Positions 1 through 6,467 of a stretch of 11,182 nucleotides of DNA are shown here, piece after piece. The DNA is from Acidimicrobiia bacterium (GTDB lineage Bacteria > Actinomycetota > Acidimicrobiia > Acidimicrobiales > Ilumatobacteraceae), in assembly GCA_009926705.1 (NCBI GenBank), contig RFOJ01000018.1, positions 1 through 11,182 of the forward strand, read 5' to 3'. The number at the start of each line of letters is the position of its first letter. The first letter of the stretch is position 1. Both the position numbers and the translations under genes were made by a program. The notes below the pieces were generated by a model, which was given only the letters and a program-made list of their open reading frames with translations, searched no databases and was not told the DNA's origin.

Positions 1-227
1 TCGAAGTGGCCGACAAGCCCGGTGTGTTGCACGCAGTCACCGGAGTGTTTGCTCGCAACGGCGTGAGCATCCGCGCTGCCGAACAGGATGGAATCGGCAG
101 CGATGCGCGGCTCGTGTTTCTCACGCACGAAGCACGCACGGCTGACATGCGCGCCTGCCTGGCTGAGTTTCAGCGACTCGACGTGGTGAGCAAGGTGGGC
201 GGCGTCATCCGCATCATCGGCTCGTGA
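1..227 (+). CDS. hom: Homoserine dehydrogenase, C-terminal ACT domain (5' truncated by window edge)
   Basis: Only the last 75 or so residues are inside the window; the reading frame enters at base 3. The peptide begins DKPGVLHAVTGVFARNGVSI and continues with DARLVFLTHEA and LDVVSKVGGVIRI. This is the usual ACT domain at the C-terminus of actinobacterial homoserine dehydrogenase, the NADPH-dependent enzyme that reduces aspartate semialdehyde to homoserine. In the family the ACT domain mediates feedback inhibition by threonine. The TGA stop at 225-227 overlaps the GTG start of thrC in a 4-base GTGA, so the two are probably translationally coupled in one threonine-pathway operon. An ACT domain alone could belong to another enzyme, but the position directly before thrC and the sequence pattern make Hom by far the best call. 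Confidence 0.88.
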   Translation, partial: EVADKPGVLHAVTGVFARNGVSIRAAEQDGIGSDARLVFLTHEARTADMRACLAEFQRLDVVSKVGGVIRIIGS

Positions 228-1624
228 CGAGCACGCTTCGATACGTCTCCACCCGCGGCAAAGCTCCGCGGCTCGGGTTCAACGACACACTGCTGGCCGG
301 TCTCGCGAGCGACGGCGGTCTCTACGTTCCAGAGTCGTGGCCGTCGGTGAGGCACGCTGCCAGCGAATTGCCGTTCGCTGAGCGCGCAGCCCAAATCATC
401 GCACCGTTCGTCGGCGATGAAATCGCAAAGAGCGATCTTGAGGCGATGTGTCGCGCGGCGTACTCAACCTTCCGTGATCCGCACGTTGCTCCGCTGCGCG
501 AACTCGGCGACAATCGCTGGCTGCTTGAGCTCTTCCACGGGCCGACGCTTGCGTTCAAAGACATCGCACTGCAGCTCGTCGGTCGGTTGTTCGACCACGT
601 GCTCACCGCTCGCGGCGAACGCATCACCGTCGTCGGGGCGACGAGCGGCGACACTGGCTCAGCGGCTATCGACGGCGTGAAGAACTGCGCCAACGTGTCG
701 ATGGTGATCCTGTACCCGAAGGGCCGTATCAGCGAGGTGCAACGTCGGCAGATGACGACCGTGCAGTCGCCCAACGTGCACACCGTTGCCATCGACGGTT
801 CGTTCGACGATTGCCAAGACCTCGTCAAGGCAATGTTTAATGACCGGGCATTCCGGGACCAGCACAAGTTGGCGGCAGTGAACTCCATCAACTGGGCGCG
901 AGTACTCGCCCAAGTCGTGTATTACTTCACCGCAATTGAGCAACTCGGGGCAGCGGATTCGGCCCCCGTCTCCTTCAGCGTTCCGACCGGGAACTTCGGC
1001 AACGTGCTCTCAGGCTGGATCGCCCGCCGAATCGGAGCGAACGTCGGTCATCTCATCGTCGGTTCGAACGCCAACGACATCCTCACTCGATTCTTTGAGA
1101 CGCAGACCATGTCGGCGACCGGCGTGGTACCGACCCTTAGTCCGAGCATGGACATCCAGGTGTCGAGCAACTTTGAGCGGCTTCTGTTCGAGATGAACGA
1201 CCGAGACGGCGATGCGACTGCGGCACAACTGACGCGATTCCGCGAGTCGAAACGGCTCAGCGTCGATGCGTCCACGTTCGGGAGATGGATTCGTCCGGTC
1301 TTCCGCGGCCAGCGTTGCTCCGACGCCGAGACACTGGCCAAGATTGCCGCGGTGCACCGCGACTACGGCGTGCTCGTCGACCCGCACACAGCCGTCGGGC
1401 TCGTCGCAACGGAAGCGTGCGCCGAGCCAGGCGAACCAGTGATCACGCTCGCGACTGCTCATCCTGCGAAATTTGCCGACGCGGTGAAGAAGGCAACGGG
1501 AGTCGTCCCCGAGTTGCCTGCACACCTGGCCGACCTCTTCGAGCGTCCTGAGCGCACCGAGCTACTGCCCAACGACATTGCCGCCGTTCAACGGTTCGTT
1601 GCGGGAGCCGTGGCGTCGCGGTAG
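224..1624 (+). CDS. thrC: Threonine synthase, long (E. coli/Corynebacterium-like) form
   Basis: A 466-residue PLP-dependent enzyme that converts O-phosphohomoserine to threonine in the cytosol, the last step of threonine synthesis. Visible landmarks: N-terminal YVSTRGKAP and DGGLYVP, the Schiff-base lysine in GPTLAFKD (Lys112), the glycine/serine-rich cofactor loop GATSGDTGSAA (138-148), NSINWARVLAQ (220-230), the phosphate-binding SVPTGNFGN (252-260), and the C-terminal DPHTAVG and TAHPAKF motifs. These belong to the long ThrC class of about 430-480 aa, not the roughly 350-aa form found in Mycobacterium. The GTG at 224 is chosen because it gives the expected N-terminus and the GTGA overlap with hom. 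The gene ends in TAG at 1622. No thrB (homoserine kinase) follows, although thrC-thrB is the common order in Actinomycetota. Confidence 0.95.
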   Translation: MTSTLRYVSTRGKAPRLGFNDTLLAGLASDGGLYVPESWPSVRHAASELPFAERAAQIIAPFVGDEIAKSDLEAMCRAAYSTFRDPHVAPLRELGDNRWLLELFHGPTLAFKDIALQLVGRLFDHVLTARGERITVVGATSGDTGSAAIDGVKNCANVSMVILYPKGRISEVQRRQMTTVQSPNVHTVAIDGSFDDCQDLVKAMFNDRAFRDQHKLAAVNSINWARVLAQVVYYFTAIEQLGAADSAPVSFSVPTGNFGNVLSGWIARRIGANVGHLIVGSNANDILTRFFETQTMSATGVVPTLSPSMDIQVSSNFERLLFEMNDRDGDATAAQLTRFRESKRLSVDASTFGRWIRPVFRGQRCSDAETLAKIAAVHRDYGVLVDPHTAVGLVATEACAEPGEPVITLATAHPAKFADAVKKATGVVPELPAHLADLFERPERTELLPNDIAAVQRFVAGAVASR

Positions 1625-1627
1625 GAT
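1599..1627 (+). promoter_or_regulatory. Candidate sigma-70-type promoter for rho
   Basis: TTGCGG (1599-1604) and TAGGAT (1622-1627) are separated by exactly 17 bases. This is a good fit to the actinobacterial housekeeping pattern TTGNNN-N17-TANNNT. The -10 element overlaps the thrC stop codon. Transcription would start near 1633-1635 and give rho a leader of about 117 bases, beginning right at the hairpin at 1633-1651. This is pattern matching only; rho might instead be read from the hom-thrC promoter. Confidence 0.4.
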
Positions 1628-1654
1628 GCAAGTGCTCGGTGACGCCGAGCATGC
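1628..1654 (+). other. Hairpin just after thrC, at the start of the rho leader
   Basis: TGCTCGG (1633-1639) pairs perfectly with CCGAGCA (1645-1651) around a TGACG loop. GCA (1628-1630) and TGC (1652-1654) can extend it across a 2-base bulge. No T-run follows, so it is not a classical intrinsic terminator. It could be a U-less terminator or 3' end for thrC, or a 5' structure on the rho mRNA. Confidence 0.45.
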
Positions 1655-1680
1655 CCACCGCAGTCTTGAGTCCGGCGCGC

Positions 1681-1709
1681 AAGCATCGTTTCTGACGCGA
1701 AGCATCGTT
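1681..1709 (+). repeat. 10-bp direct repeat in the rho leader
   Basis: AAGCATCGTT occurs at 1681-1690 and again at 1700-1709, 19 bases apart start to start (close to two helical turns), between thrC and rho. Its function is unknown; it could be a pair of protein half-sites, an RNA element, or chance. Confidence 0.5.
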
Positions 1710-1750
1710 GAAGGGCGCGGCACTCTCGTGCAGCCCCGGAAAAAGGAAAC

Positions 1751-3412
1751 GTGGCCGCTCCGCAGCTCGGTCGAGCACAACTCGAAGAAAAAGGCAAAGA
1801 AGACCTCGTACAAATCGCCAAAGCGCTCGGCCTGAAAGGGGTCAGCGCCGCAAGCAAGGCAGACCTGATTGCCAAGATCCTGGAGGAAACCATGGCACCA
1901 CAATCCAACGACAAACCGCTCGGCGCAGACGGCGAGCCGCTCTCCGAGTGGGAAGTCGAACTAGCCGAACACGAGGGCACGCCGATTGCCCCCGATGCGC
2001 GCGTGCGCGGCGGCGATCGCGGTGACTCGCGCGGAGATCGCACCGATCGTGGCGACCGCGGTGACTCGCGTGGAGACCGAGGAGACCGAGGAGACCGTGG
2101 TGATTCGCGGGGCGGCGATCGCGGTGACCGTAACTTCCGCGACCGCAATTTCAATGACGGTGGCAACCGCAACAGGCGCCGACGAGGACGACGACGTGGC
2201 GGCCCGCGAGACGAAGGCCCGCAGGGTGACGATCGTTACGAGCTTGAGTCGACTGAGTCGAACGAGCCGATCAGCAACGACCCTGTCAAGGTGGAGGGCT
2301 ACCTCGACCTGCGCGACGAGGGCTACGGCTTCTTGCGACTCGGCGGATATCTCGGCACTCGCAACGATGCATACGTGTCGGTGCGTTTCACGCGCCAGTA
2401 CGGCTTGCGCAAGGGTGACCACATCACCGGCTTGTCGCGCCCGGCTGGTCGCAACGAAAAGAATCCGGCGCTGCTCGAGGTGTACACCGTCAACGGTGAA
2501 AACCCAGAGAAGGCGCGCAACCGCAAGAAGTTCGAAGACCTGACGCCGCTCTTCCCAGACGAGAAACTTGTGCTCTCGTCGCCGAGTGAACCGTTGAACA
2601 TGACGGCGCGCATCATCGACCTCATCTCGCCGATCGGTAAGGGTCAGCGCGGCATCATCGTGTCGCCTCCGAAGGCTGGCAAGACGACGGTGATGAAGAC
2701 CATCGCCACCAGCATCGAAAAGAATCACCCAGAAGTGAAGCTGATCGTGCTGCTCATCGACGAGCGCCCAGAAGAAGTCACCGACATGCGACGCACCGTG
2801 AAGGGCGAAGTCATCGCATCGACCTTCGACCGCCCATCCGACGAGCACACGCAGGTGGCCGAGTTGGCAATTGAAAAAGCCAAACGAATGGTCGAAGCGG
2901 GCGAAGACGTCGTCATCATCCTCGACGGCATCACACGTCTGTCGCGTGCCTACAACCTGGCTGCGCCGGCAACCGGACGCATCATGTCGGGTGGTATCGA
3001 CGCCGGCGCGCTGTATCCGCCGAAGAAGTTCTTCGGTGCGGCACGCAACATCGAAGAGGGCGGCAGCCTCACGATTCTCGCCACGGCATTGGTCGAGACC
3101 AACAGCCGAATGGACGAAGCAATCTTCGAAGAGTTCAAAGGCACCGGCAACATGGAACTGCGACTCGATCGCAGACTCGCCGAACGCCGCATCTACCCAG
3201 CCATTGACGTCGATGCATCAAGCACTCGCCATGAAGAGTTGCTCTTTGACCGCAAACAGCTGCAGATGGTGTGGAAGCTTCGTCGCGTGTTGAGCGGCCT
3301 TGCCGCCGACGGCAACGCCGCCCCGGGTCTGGAGTTGCTCATCGACCGGTTGAAGTCGTTCAAGACCAACGATGAGTTCCTCTCGGAGATCGCCAAGCAG
3401 CCAACGGCCTGA
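1751..3412 (+). CDS. rho: Transcription termination factor Rho with disordered RG/RGD-rich insertion
   Basis: A 553-residue hexameric RNA-dependent ATPase/helicase that stops transcription. Order of parts: Rho N-terminal helical domain (about 10-46), acidic linker, low-complexity basic insertion (about 85-152) rich in RGD and GDR triplets and ending in NRRRRGRRRGG, cold-shock-like RNA-binding domain (about 179-245, with EGYGFLR), then the RecA-type motor. The motor shows Walker A PPKAGKT (306-312), LLIDERPEEVTDM, Walker B VVIILD (Asp392), FFGAARNIEEGGS, EEFKGTGNMEL, and the arginine finger in STRHEELL (Arg493). The E. coli protein has 419 aa; such insertions are common in Actinomycetota. The residue after the Walker B Asp is Gly393, where E. 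coli has Ser266 of the bicyclomycin site. The GTG at 1751 is the only start after an in-frame TGA at 1709 that keeps the whole N-domain, and AAGGA (1743-1747) lies just before it. Confidence 0.97.
   Translation: MAAPQLGRAQLEEKGKEDLVQIAKALGLKGVSAASKADLIAKILEETMAPQSNDKPLGADGEPLSEWEVELAEHEGTPIAPDARVRGGDRGDSRGDRTDRGDRGDSRGDRGDRGDRGDSRGGDRGDRNFRDRNFNDGGNRNRRRRGRRRGGPRDEGPQGDDRYELESTESNEPISNDPVKVEGYLDLRDEGYGFLRLGGYLGTRNDAYVSVRFTRQYGLRKGDHITGLSRPAGRNEKNPALLEVYTVNGENPEKARNRKKFEDLTPLFPDEKLVLSSPSEPLNMTARIIDLISPIGKGQRGIIVSPPKAGKTTVMKTIATSIEKNHPEVKLIVLLIDERPEEVTDMRRTVKGEVIASTFDRPSDEHTQVAELAIEKAKRMVEAGEDVVIILDGITRLSRAYNLAAPATGRIMSGGIDAGALYPPKKFFGAARNIEEGGSLTILATALVETNSRMDEAIFEEFKGTGNMELRLDRRLAERRIYPAIDVDASSTRHEELLFDRKQLQMVWKLRRVLSGLAADGNAAPGLELLIDRLKSFKTNDEFLSEIAKQPTA
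2009..2134 (+). repeat. Degenerate tandem codon repeats encoding the RGD-rich segment of Rho
   Basis: The 14-mer CGCGGTGACTCGCG appears at 2018-2031 and 2057-2070, 39 bases (13 codons) apart. GGAGACCGA occurs back to back at 2072-2080 and 2081-2089, with a one-base variant at 2090-2098. The unit keeps the reading frame, so copies can be gained or lost without breaking the gene. The encoded segment is predicted to be disordered and highly charged. Confidence 0.75.
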
Positions 3413-3413
3413 C

Positions 3414-4451
3414 GTGAGCCTCGACGCTCGCGAGACGGCGCTGCGCGAGCGCGCGCTGACCCGCACCATGCTGCGCGCCGCAATGCGTGCAAGCGATATC
3501 GACCTTGACGGCGCATCCGATCTCGACCTCGGGCGCTACGTGGGGCTGCGCAGCGGTGACGCGTTGTGGATGTCGGCTCGAGCAGTCGACGCCGACGGGG
3601 CTGCGGCAACCTCAGGCGCAGCCGGAGCGCTCGGCACAGCGCTTACCTTGGTTGCGCAGTCGCAGCTGCGGAGTGCCTCGCCGATCGCCCGAATCACCAT
3701 CGTCGGTGAGCCCGGTTCGCTCGGGGTAGTGGCACGACAAGCGGCGTACTTTCCGATCGAAATCACCGTCGCCGAACTCGATGGCTCGAAGCTTTCGCCC
3801 GCGTCACCCGCTGCTCATGCCGAGCGCCGTGAACCGTCGGCTGCTCATCTCGGGTTCGTGGAGACGTTTCGCGCATCCGGCGCTGACGCGGTCGTTGAGC
3901 ATGGCGTTGTCGGCGCAGAGGTGAACGGTCTCGAAGTGGCACGGGTCGTCGACGAAGATGGCACGCCTCGAATGCGCATTGGAGTGGGGGTGCACGACCG
4001 CGAGACATTTCGCATGCTGCACGGTGACGATGCGGGCATTGATCACCTTCGTGAAGTGGTTCGTCATGTCGCGCAGCACCGGGCTGAGGGCGCGCCAGCT
4101 CACCCGCTGAATCGGCTCGCGCCCGAGCGCGCTCTGCGCGCGACCGTAGTCTGCGACCCAAGTCGTATCGGTGCCCGTGTCATGCGATGCGCAGAACCAC
4201 CGGTCGCACGCGCGAACCTCAAAGACTCCGTTCCGTGCGTTGCCACGGCAACGATGGACGACGGTGAAGATGCAGTCATCGTGTTCACCGCAGGCGTAAT
4301 GGTCGATGCCGTTCCGTTCGCTGCGGATGCCCGCGATCGACTCAACCCGCAGGCGAAACTGCTGATCGTCGCTGAGACTCGCAACATGCTGCCGACGCAA
4401 CTGCACCTGTCGGCGATGCTGTCGCGCCCCGCCGCGTTCGTGTCGGCGTAA
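3414..4451 (+). CDS. Conserved-looking protein of unknown function between rho and prfA
   Basis: I do not recognise a named family. The GTG at 3414 comes one base after the rho stop and gives 345 residues; an ATG at 3372 would add 14 residues but overlap rho by 41 bases, so it is less likely. There is no clear Shine-Dalgarno, which suggests coupling to rho. It has no signal peptide and no convincing membrane helix; the composition is that of a soluble alpha/beta protein. Notable stretches: a charged N-terminal helix (about 1-30), an Ala/Gly-rich part followed by ITIVGEPGSLGVVARQAAYF (94-113), AEVNGLEVARVVDEDG (168-183), GVGVHDRETFRMLHGD (190-205), HPLNRLAPERALR (230-242), EPPVARANLKDSVPC (261-275) and VIVFTAGVMVDAVPF (288-302). 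The motif-dense C-terminal two thirds suggest a folded domain under selection. A role in termination or release is only guilt by association. Confidence 0.85.
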   Translation: MSLDARETALRERALTRTMLRAAMRASDIDLDGASDLDLGRYVGLRSGDALWMSARAVDADGAAATSGAAGALGTALTLVAQSQLRSASPIARITIVGEPGSLGVVARQAAYFPIEITVAELDGSKLSPASPAAHAERREPSAAHLGFVETFRASGADAVVEHGVVGAEVNGLEVARVVDEDGTPRMRIGVGVHDRETFRMLHGDDAGIDHLREVVRHVAQHRAEGAPAHPLNRLAPERALRATVVCDPSRIGARVMRCAEPPVARANLKDSVPCVATATMDDGEDAVIVFTAGVMVDAVPFAADARDRLNPQAKLLIVAETRNMLPTQLHLSAMLSRPAAFVSA

Positions 4452-4454
4452 CCT
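4449..4454 (+). promoter_or_regulatory. Candidate -10 element for leaderless prfA transcript
   Basis: TAACCT matches TANNNT. Seven bases separate it from the prfA GTG at 4462, the spacing expected if the start codon is also the first transcribed base. Its first three bases are the TAA stop of the preceding gene. I see no good -35 box and no Shine-Dalgarno. Tentative. Confidence 0.3.
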
Positions 4455-4461
4455 TTACGCC

Positions 4462-5535
4462 GTGCTCGCCAAACTCGACGCCATCGTGGCGGAATTCGAA
4501 CAACTCGAGGCGAGCCTGGCCAGCCCGGAAGTGCTCGGCGACCAGCGCAAATTGCGTGATGCGTCGCGTCGGTACAAGCAGATGGGTCCGCTCATCGAAT
4601 GCATCCGCAAGTATCGGTCGGCGACCGGCAACGTCGAGGCTGCTCGCGAGCTGCTCGAGTCTGCGTCAGCTGACGAACGTGTTTCGCTCGAAGAGGAGCT
4701 GCGCAACGGCACTGCCGAGACGGAGCGACTCGAAGAAGAACTGAAAGTGCTGTTGATTCCGCCGGATCCCAACGACGGCAAGAACGTGATCGTCGAGTTC
4801 CGCGGGGCAGAGGGTGGAGAAGAGGCGAATCTCTTTGCTGCCGAGTTGCTCGAGATGTATCGAGCGTGGGCGGGGAGAAACGGCTGGAGCTTCGAAGTGA
4901 TGGCGTATGACCGCTCGCCGATGGGCGGCGTGAACCAGGCGACCGTTCTCATGAAGGGTGACACCGTGTGGCGTCGAATGCGCTTTGAGGGCGGACCGCA
5001 CCGAGTGCAGCGTGTGCCCGTCACGGAGAACGCTGGTCGCATCCACACGTCGTCGGCGACGGTGACCGTGATGCCAGAAGCCGAGGAAGTCGACATCCAC
5101 ATCGACGAGAAAGACCTGGAGATTGACGTGTACCGATCGGGCGGCCCGGGCGGCCAGAGCGTTAACACGACTGACTCTGCCGTTCGCATCACGCATAAAC
5201 CGACGGGTGTGGTGGTCGCGATGCAAGACGAACGCAGCCAGTTGCAGAACCGCATCAAGGCCATGCAGGTGTTGCGCACACGTTTGTTGCAACGCAAGCA
5301 GGAGGAACACGAAGCAAAGATGTCAGCGGAGCGCCGTGCCCAGGTGGGCAAGGGCGGCCGCGGCGAAAAGATCCGCACCTACAACTACAAAGAGAATCGA
5401 ATCACCGACCACCGAATCGGCTTCACGCTTTACCAGTTGCAAGACGTGCTTGCTGGCAACCTCGACCCGGTCGTCGATGCTTTGACGATGGAATACCAAG
5501 CCGAACAACTCGCCAAGGAGCTCGGCGCCGAGTGA
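4462..5535 (+). CDS. prfA: Peptide chain release factor 1 (RF1)
   Basis: A 357-residue class I release factor that reads UAA and UAG on the ribosome and triggers peptide release. It begins with the coiled-coil domain (about 1-95, rich in Glu, Leu and Arg). The central domain carries AEGGEEANLFA (116-126) and the codon-reading PVT tripeptide (186-188 in RVPVTENAGRIHTSS); PxT marks RF1, whereas RF2 has SPF. The catalytic loop SGGPGGQSVN has its GGQ at 230-232, and Gln232 is the residue PrmC methylates. GKGGRGEKIRTYNY and ITDHRIG in the C-terminal part are also typical. Length is normal for RF1. The GTG at 4462 lies 10 bases after the previous stop. The TGA end overlaps the prmC start as GTGA, coupling the methyltransferase to its substrate. 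Confidence 0.97.
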   Translation: MLAKLDAIVAEFEQLEASLASPEVLGDQRKLRDASRRYKQMGPLIECIRKYRSATGNVEAARELLESASADERVSLEEELRNGTAETERLEEELKVLLIPPDPNDGKNVIVEFRGAEGGEEANLFAAELLEMYRAWAGRNGWSFEVMAYDRSPMGGVNQATVLMKGDTVWRRMRFEGGPHRVQRVPVTENAGRIHTSSATVTVMPEAEEVDIHIDEKDLEIDVYRSGGPGGQSVNTTDSAVRITHKPTGVVVAMQDERSQLQNRIKAMQVLRTRLLQRKQEEHEAKMSAERRAQVGKGGRGEKIRTYNYKENRITDHRIGFTLYQLQDVLAGNLDPVVDALTMEYQAEQLAKELGAE

Positions 5536-6386
5536 ACGCTGCCACGTGGCGCGAAGTTCTTGCCGACACGCAAGATGCGCTCGGCAGCGAGCGCGAAGCG
5601 CGATTGTTGTGCGAACACGCCGCAGGATTAGATGCGAGCGAATTCTCGGCGTCGCTTGACGAAGCGGTCACGCAGCGAATGGCGCTGCACTTGCAAGAGA
5701 TGATCCGCCGGCGCTTGGCCGGCGAGCCCGTGCAATACGTGATGGGACGGTGGGCGTTTCGTTACCTTGACTTGCTCGTCGACCGACGCGTACTGATACC
5801 TCGGCCCGAAACCGAGCAGGTGGCGGAGGTAGCAGTGCAGTTTGCCCGCACCGTCAGCCCGAGAGTGGCAGTCGATCTCGGCACGGGCAGCGGGGCAATC
5901 GGCCTCTCGCTCGCTCACGAATTGCCGCTCGACGGCACGACGGTGTGGCTGACCGACAATTCACCTGACGCGCTCGATGTCGCTCGCTCGAATGCAGCCG
6001 GCATCGGGCGAGCCGGAGCGAACGTGCGTATCGCGCAGGGCGACTGGTTTGCCGCATTGCCGAGAGAATTGCGCGGATCAATCGATGTGGTCGTGTCGAA
6101 TCCGCCGTACATCGCAGCGGACGACCCAGAAGTTGAGTCGACTGTCGCGGCGCACGAGCCGCACGAAGCGCTCTACGCAGGTGCAGACGGGCTTGATGCG
6201 CTGCGAGCGGTCATAAGCGGCGCTTCGGAGTGGCTGCGACCTGGCGGCGTACTCGTTGCAGAAATCGGCCATCGCCAAGGCGATGTCGTGCGAGCGCTGT
6301 GCGAGGCTGCGGGTCTCGCTGCTGTCGAGATACGGCGCGACTACGCGGGGCTCGACAGAATCTTGATCGCTCGGCGACCTGATTGA
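5532..6386 (+). CDS. prmC: Release factor glutamine methyltransferase
   Basis: A 284-residue SAM-dependent enzyme that methylates the GGQ glutamine of RF1 and RF2. The N-terminal helical substrate-binding domain (about 1-75, with RLAGEPVQYVMG) is followed by the Rossmann-fold methyltransferase. Motifs: LIPRPETE (88-95), SAM-binding VDLGTGSGAIG (114-124), LTDNSPDALDVARSNA, and the signature NPPY (190-193 in VVSNPPYI), which holds the glutamine amide. The C-terminal part shows LRPGGVLVAEIG and the closing DYAGLDRILIARR. The GTG at 5532 overlaps the prfA stop by four bases, the same coupling seen at hom-thrC. Length is normal. In related genomes a sua5/tsaC-type gene often follows; here the cluster ends and the next gene lies on the other strand, tail to tail, 81 bases away. 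Confidence 0.95.
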   Translation: MNAATWREVLADTQDALGSEREARLLCEHAAGLDASEFSASLDEAVTQRMALHLQEMIRRRLAGEPVQYVMGRWAFRYLDLLVDRRVLIPRPETEQVAEVAVQFARTVSPRVAVDLGTGSGAIGLSLAHELPLDGTTVWLTDNSPDALDVARSNAAGIGRAGANVRIAQGDWFAALPRELRGSIDVVVSNPPYIAADDPEVESTVAAHEPHEALYAGADGLDALRAVISGASEWLRPGGVLVAEIGHRQGDVVRALCEAAGLAAVEIRRDYAGLDRILIARRPD

Positions 6387-6412
6387 GTTACCGAAGCGTC
6401 AGTTTGAGTTAC
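6383..6412 (+). repeat. 9-bp direct repeat at the end of prmC
   Basis: TTGAGTTAC occurs at 6383-6391, spanning the prmC stop, and at 6404-6412, 21 bases on. A shorter TTGAG follows at 6420. The rest of the 81-base convergent gap shows only a weak ACGG/CCGT stem (6442-6445 with 6449-6452) and no T-run, so I do not call a terminator here. Confidence 0.4.
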
Positions 6413-6467
6413 TCGAGCGTTGAGAATCCCGAAACTCTGAAACGGCGGCCGTAAGGTCGTGCGAGCG

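Noticed and set aside
322..891. Open frame of 189 codons on the minus strand opposite thrC
   Set aside because: It lies fully inside a convincing thrC, has no family-like motifs, and is rich in Ser/Arg/Thr as expected from reading GC-rich codons backwards.
1625..1750. Remnant of a decayed thrB
   Set aside because: I found no homoserine-kinase-like peptide in any frame, and 126 bases is too short to judge decay.
1626..1835. Possible upstream reading frame starting ATG two bases... after the thrC stop and running into rho in another frame
   Set aside because: Its codon use is not clearly wrong, but it overlaps the well-supported Rho N-terminus by about 85 bases, has no Shine-Dalgarno, and begins upstream of the predicted transcript start. 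Worth remembering only if ribosome profiling shows it.
2018..2128. RGD triplets in Rho as cell-adhesion (integrin-type) motifs
   Set aside because: Rho is cytosolic and the triplets come from a simple codon repeat; there is no reason to think they bind a receptor.
1588..2848. Two long minus-strand open frames opposite rho, one with many RSPRSPR repeats
   Set aside because: The repeat is just the antisense of the Rho RGD tract; periodic DNA naturally keeps several frames open. No start signal or motif supports a gene.
3372..3413. Earlier ATG start for the unknown protein after rho
   Set aside because: It would overlap rho by 41 bases and add a Ser/Arg-rich tail that mirrors rho codons; the GTG at 3414, one base past the rho stop, fits the style of the cluster.
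6439..6467. Bidirectional terminator between prmC and the convergent gene
   Set aside because: Only a 4-bp ACGG/CCGT stem with no T-run on either strand; too weak to call.
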